A DNA stretch of 14,501 bases, taken from contig DEEY01000024.1 in assembly GCA_002350545.1 (NCBI GenBank), positions 55,353-69,853 of the forward strand. The letters run 5' to 3'. Under the pieces are notes generated by a model, which saw only the letters and a list, made by a program, of their open reading frames with translations, made no database searches and was not told the DNA's origin. Both the position numbers and the translations under genes were made by a program. The stretch comes from Candidatus Saccharibacteria bacterium UBA2866 (GTDB lineage: Bacteria > Patescibacteriota > Saccharimonadia > Saccharimonadales > Saccharimonadaceae). Positions 14,008 to 14,501 of the stretch are shown here, one piece after another. Position 1 is the first letter of the stretch, and the number at the start of each line of letters is the position of its first letter.

Positions 14008-14501
14008 TTTTGCCTCGCTATTATTCCCAAAAACAAATCAACCACGTGTAGCTTTTCCGAAACGATCAAACCAAGGACAGCCATCCTGTTCTTGAATCTC
14101 TCACCCTTTAGTTTTGTAGACATCGGATTTATTACTTTTAAAATTCTCTTTTTCCTTAAATACGTATTCAGAATTTGATATTGTTTTTTAAGTTCCTTTT
14201 TTGTGCTATTTTCGCCTAAGAAAATTAGATACCATGTCACGTATCTTTTTAAAAAGTACTTCACATATTCATCATCATAATCTGTCACTTTCTCAAGATA
14301 ATCAAAAAGCTTCACCACATCAATATCATTCTTTGCCCCTCTACTTTTATTAGTGTTAGAAAAGCTTTTCTCATTATAAAACCAAACATAACCATCATTT
14401 TTTATAATCTTCACCTTTGGATGATTATTCAAACAGCTTAGATTAAAATATAAATCTTCCCCTATATAATCCAAAAACTCTATTTTATTATTAATTAAAA
14501 T
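14004..14501 (-). CDS. GT2 glycosyltransferase, C-terminal part (5' end outside window)
   Basis: The frame is open to the window edge, giving 165 residues without the start. The TTG at 14474 is not the start, since homologous-looking sequence continues upstream (NNKIEFLDY). The segment IEFLDYIGEDLYFNLSCL matches the region of bacterial GT2 enzymes just before and including the conserved acidic ED pair thought to include the catalytic base. It is followed by the typical YVWFYNEKSFSNT stretch. The remaining part (about 70-165) is helical and charged, without a membrane segment. The N-terminal donor-binding half and its DxD motif lie outside the window, so donor and acceptor cannot be inferred. 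It is translationally coupled to the HAD-family gene through ATGA, suggesting the two act on the same glycan. Confidence 0.8.
   Translation of the reverse strand: MLINNKIEFLDYIGEDLYFNLSCLNNHPKVKIIKNDGYVWFYNEKSFSNTNKSRGAKNDIDVVKLFDYLEKVTDYDDEYVKYFLKRYVTWYLIFLGENSTKKELKKQYQILNTYLRKKRILKVINPMSTKLKGERFKNRMAVLGLIVSEKLHVVDLFLGIIARQK

Noticed and set aside
220..14178. Other open frames of 60-115 codons on the opposite strand or in shifted frames, for example 8276-8623 minus, 11510-11797 plus and 13849-14178 plus
   Set aside because: Each lies wholly or largely inside a well-supported gene, lacks family motifs or a sensible start site, and has the low-complexity residue make-up of a shadow frame.
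14472..14474. TTG at 14474 as the true start of the last GT2 gene
   Set aside because: The frame continues upstream to the window edge with family-like sequence (NNKIEFLDY), so the gene is cut by the edge.
1..14501. CRISPR arrays, tRNA or rRNA genes, insertion sequences, long direct repeats
   Set aside because: None seen; nearly every base is inside a recognisable protein-coding frame.

Overview
The window is part of a cell-surface polysaccharide locus in an AT-rich bacterial genome. TGA is used as a normal stop: the 58-residue gene ending at 3786 and the glycosyltransferase ending at 14004 both stop on it. This argues against TGA-recoding lineages such as Absconditabacteria, Gracilibacteria and mycoplasmas. 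Very tight packing, rhamnose genes of Gram-positive type and no outer-membrane export genes suggest a reduced-genome monoderm. My best guess is Candidatus Saccharibacteria or another Candidate Phyla Radiation lineage. That is an inference of moderate confidence, because no rRNA or other phylogenetic marker is present.

Layout. (1) 1-411 (+): the 3' end of galE (UDP-glucose 4-epimerase). (2) 416-2020 (-): a membrane-anchored CotH-kinase-family protein. (3) 2063-5639 (+): ABC-2 permease and ATPase of the polysaccharide-export type, a 58-residue double-TM protein too short for routine ORF calling, and a DUF2142 multi-pass protein resembling GT-C enzymes. (4) 5658-8723 (+): a polyprenyl-phosphate-sugar-synthase-like GT2, a DUF2304 membrane protein, a Wzx-type flippase and a further GT2. 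(5) 8707-12083 (-): rmlA-rmlC-rmlB-rmlD, the complete dTDP-L-rhamnose pathway, transcribed in that order. (6) 12145-14501 (-): a two-domain HAD-family protein (COG5610-like) and the 3' part of another GT2.

How the genes may work together (inference). The rml genes supply dTDP-L-rhamnose and galE supplies UDP-Gal or UDP-GalNAc. The GT2 enzymes would assemble a polymer on the cytoplasmic side and the ABC pair would export it. The GT2/DUF2304/flippase set plus the DUF2142 protein would make, flip and attach a side-chain sugar outside the cell. This matches the logic of the streptococcal group A carbohydrate cluster: gacD/gacE export, gacI GT2, gacJ DUF2304, gacK flippase, gacL GT-C.

Regulation. 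Only about 125 bases are non-coding. Three of the four gaps hold a perfect extended -10 element (TGnTATAAT), and the 42-base divergent gap holds two, one per strand. On the + strand both elements lie exactly 7 bases before an ATG, which implies leaderless mRNAs. Most internal genes instead have Shine-Dalgarno sequences and overlapping stop/start codons. No tRNA, rRNA, CRISPR array, insertion sequence or long intergenic region was seen.
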